Assembly (NCBI GenBank): GCA_947258905.1
Contig: CAMYKF010000424.1
Coordinates: 1 to 14,068, forward strand
DNA: 14,068 nucleotides
Reading direction: 5' to 3'
Source: an uncultured Pirellulaceae bacterium
GTDB lineage: Bacteria > Planctomycetota > Planctomycetia > Pirellulales > Pirellulaceae
Shown: positions 13,213-14,068 of the stretch, in pieces
Layout of the letters: each line of letters starts with the position of its first letter
Numbering within the stretch: the first letter of the stretch is position 1
Notes under the pieces: generated by a model
Seen by the model: only the letters and a program-made list of their open reading frames with translations
Databases searched by the model: none
What the model was told of the DNA's origin: nothing
Program-made: the position numbers and the translations under genes

Positions 13213-14068
13213 ATGCCTCAAAAACAACTTCCCGCACTGGCAGACAAGTTGTACCGGTATGTGCTGAACAGCCAGACCACCGGGCATCCCAATCCCCGTT
13301 ATTTGGGAATGTGGCCGACGAAACTGAAATTGCGGTGGGACGTTGGCTTCTCAATGGCGGAGACCGACCTGTTTCTCCCGCTTCAAATCATGCACAGCCT
13401 GAGCGAGCTGCGACGCGACTGGATCCTTGATGGTTATCCGTTGATGGCAGATCGTTTTAACGCGCAGCTGGGGCTGTATTTGCAGGATCGGTTCGATTCG
13501 GCCTGGCCGTCCGACATGGTTAACTACTGGCCGCTGCAGGAATTCAGCGACGGAACCAAAGTCAATTGCTTTACGACGACCAGCTTTCTGCAACGGTTTA
13601 CCGGGCGAGTCGACTTGCCCAGTGATACCGATACCTCGTCAAGGGTATTTGTGTGGTTGTCGCGCGAACATCCGGAAGTGGATTCCTCCGGCTTCAGAAC
13701 CGAATACCTTGCCAACCTCGGAAAATATGTGGATCGCGGGCGGACATTCGGTTATCCGGGAGAAGACAAATGGAAACACCTGAATTCCGGTGCGTTTCTC
13801 ACCTGGGCACTGCCCGTCCTCACGGAAGCCAAGCCGAACAATGTTGACAGCGTGGTTAACATCAACATTCTGGATTCGCTTTTTCAACCGCAGGTATCCG
13901 AAGCAGCCTTCAACGACCTGGCAGTTCCTGTCGCTGCCGCAACTGATCTGATCGAGCAGGTGATCAGAAGCGGCGAACTTGAAAAAAGCTCACTGTATTA
14001 CGAGCGGCCGTCACAATTCCTGATGACCTTTGCCCGCGCCGTTGAGGACAATCGGACGGCTTGCCTGT
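13213..14068 (+). CDS. Unrecognised protein, possibly terpene-cyclase-like (3' end outside window)
   Basis: The frame is open from ATG 13213 to the right edge (285 codons, no stop). An in-frame TAA at 13180 makes 13213 the first usable start; no strong ribosome site is seen. There is no signal peptide or membrane span. The protein is rich in aromatic and helical segments: DMVNYWPLQEFSDGT (101-115), LPSDTDTSSRVFVWLS (135-150), GYPGEDKWKHLNSGAFLTWA (180-199) and NNVDSVVNINIL (209-220). LPSDTDTS resembles the Asp-rich motif of class II terpene cyclases (DxDD-T). The repeated aromatic-GxFLTW and VDxVVNxNxL patterns recall alpha/alpha-barrel squalene-cyclase/prenyltransferase proteins. This is a weak resemblance, helped by context: it is divergent from a prenyl synthase and near idi. 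I cannot name a family. Confidence 0.7.
   Translation, partial: MPQKQLPALADKLYRYVLNSQTTGHPNPRYLGMWPTKLKLRWDVGFSMAETDLFLPLQIMHSLSELRRDWILDGYPLMADRFNAQLGLYLQDRFDSAWPSDMVNYWPLQEFSDGTKVNCFTTTSFLQRFTGRVDLPSDTDTSSRVFVWLSREHPEVDSSGFRTEYLANLGKYVDRGRTFGYPGEDKWKHLNSGAFLTWALPVLTEAKPNNVDSVVNINILDSLFQPQVSEAAFNDLAVPVAAATDLIEQVIRSGELEKSSLYYERPSQFLMTFARAVEDNRTACL

Noticed and set aside
1..14068. tRNA or rRNA genes
   Set aside because: No cloverleaf with a T-loop and anticodon arm, and no rRNA-like stretch, was seen. GTTCGATTC near 13491 lies inside a coding region without partner stems.

Overview
The window looks like a piece of a Planctomycetes chromosome, probably Pirellulaceae-like. The main grounds are a secreted cytochrome-c/DUF1592-type protein of the class those genomes carry in many copies, a DUF1569 remnant, a truncated planctomycete-style secreted ORF, and intergenic DNA packed with short palindromes. 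This is a judgement from gene content and style; no search was run.

Layout. (1) Bases 1-1347, minus strand: the first 449 residues of a DUF1592-type cytochrome protein that runs off the left edge. (2) Bases 1348-3280: a repeat-rich stretch. It holds a solo 'cacgga'-type palindrome, a remnant of a secreted protein cut off by a MITE-like element with 13-bp terminal inverted repeats, a GNAT acetyltransferase gene bracketed by TCG/CGA-rich palindromes, a 109-bp-period array of perfect hairpins, and the C-terminal fragment of a DUF1569 protein. (3) Bases 3268-6186: an ACSF3/MatB-like acyl-CoA synthetase (minus), a divergent secreted DUF4350-like protein (plus), and a small secreted protein of unknown function (minus) whose 3' end overlaps it. 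(4) Bases 6399-6954: a GxxExxY-family gene tightly enclosed by two near-identical palindromes in direct orientation, which looks like a small mobile or formerly mobile cassette. (5) Bases 6989-8132: a dihydroflavonol-reductase-like extended SDR with a probable terminator. (6) Bases 8160-11758, plus strand: type 1 IPP isomerase (idi), a 12-TM MMPL/RND transporter and a HAD phosphatase. (7) Bases 11785-12840, minus: an atypical polyprenyl diphosphate synthase. From 13213 to the right edge, divergently transcribed, is an unrecognised protein with hints of a terpene-cyclase-like helical barrel.

Working together. The right half reads as an isoprenoid module. IPP isomerase supplies DMAPP, the prenyl synthase elongates it, and the unknown protein, the HAD phosphatase and the SDR could modify the product. 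The MMPL/RND transporter could move a lipid product, as HpnN does for hopanoids. Each core family call is well supported; the joint pathway is inference.

The best candidates for something undescribed are the palindrome-bracketed GxxExxY cassette, with its gene-less relative at 1427-1494, and the isoprenoid module with its degenerate prenyl synthase.
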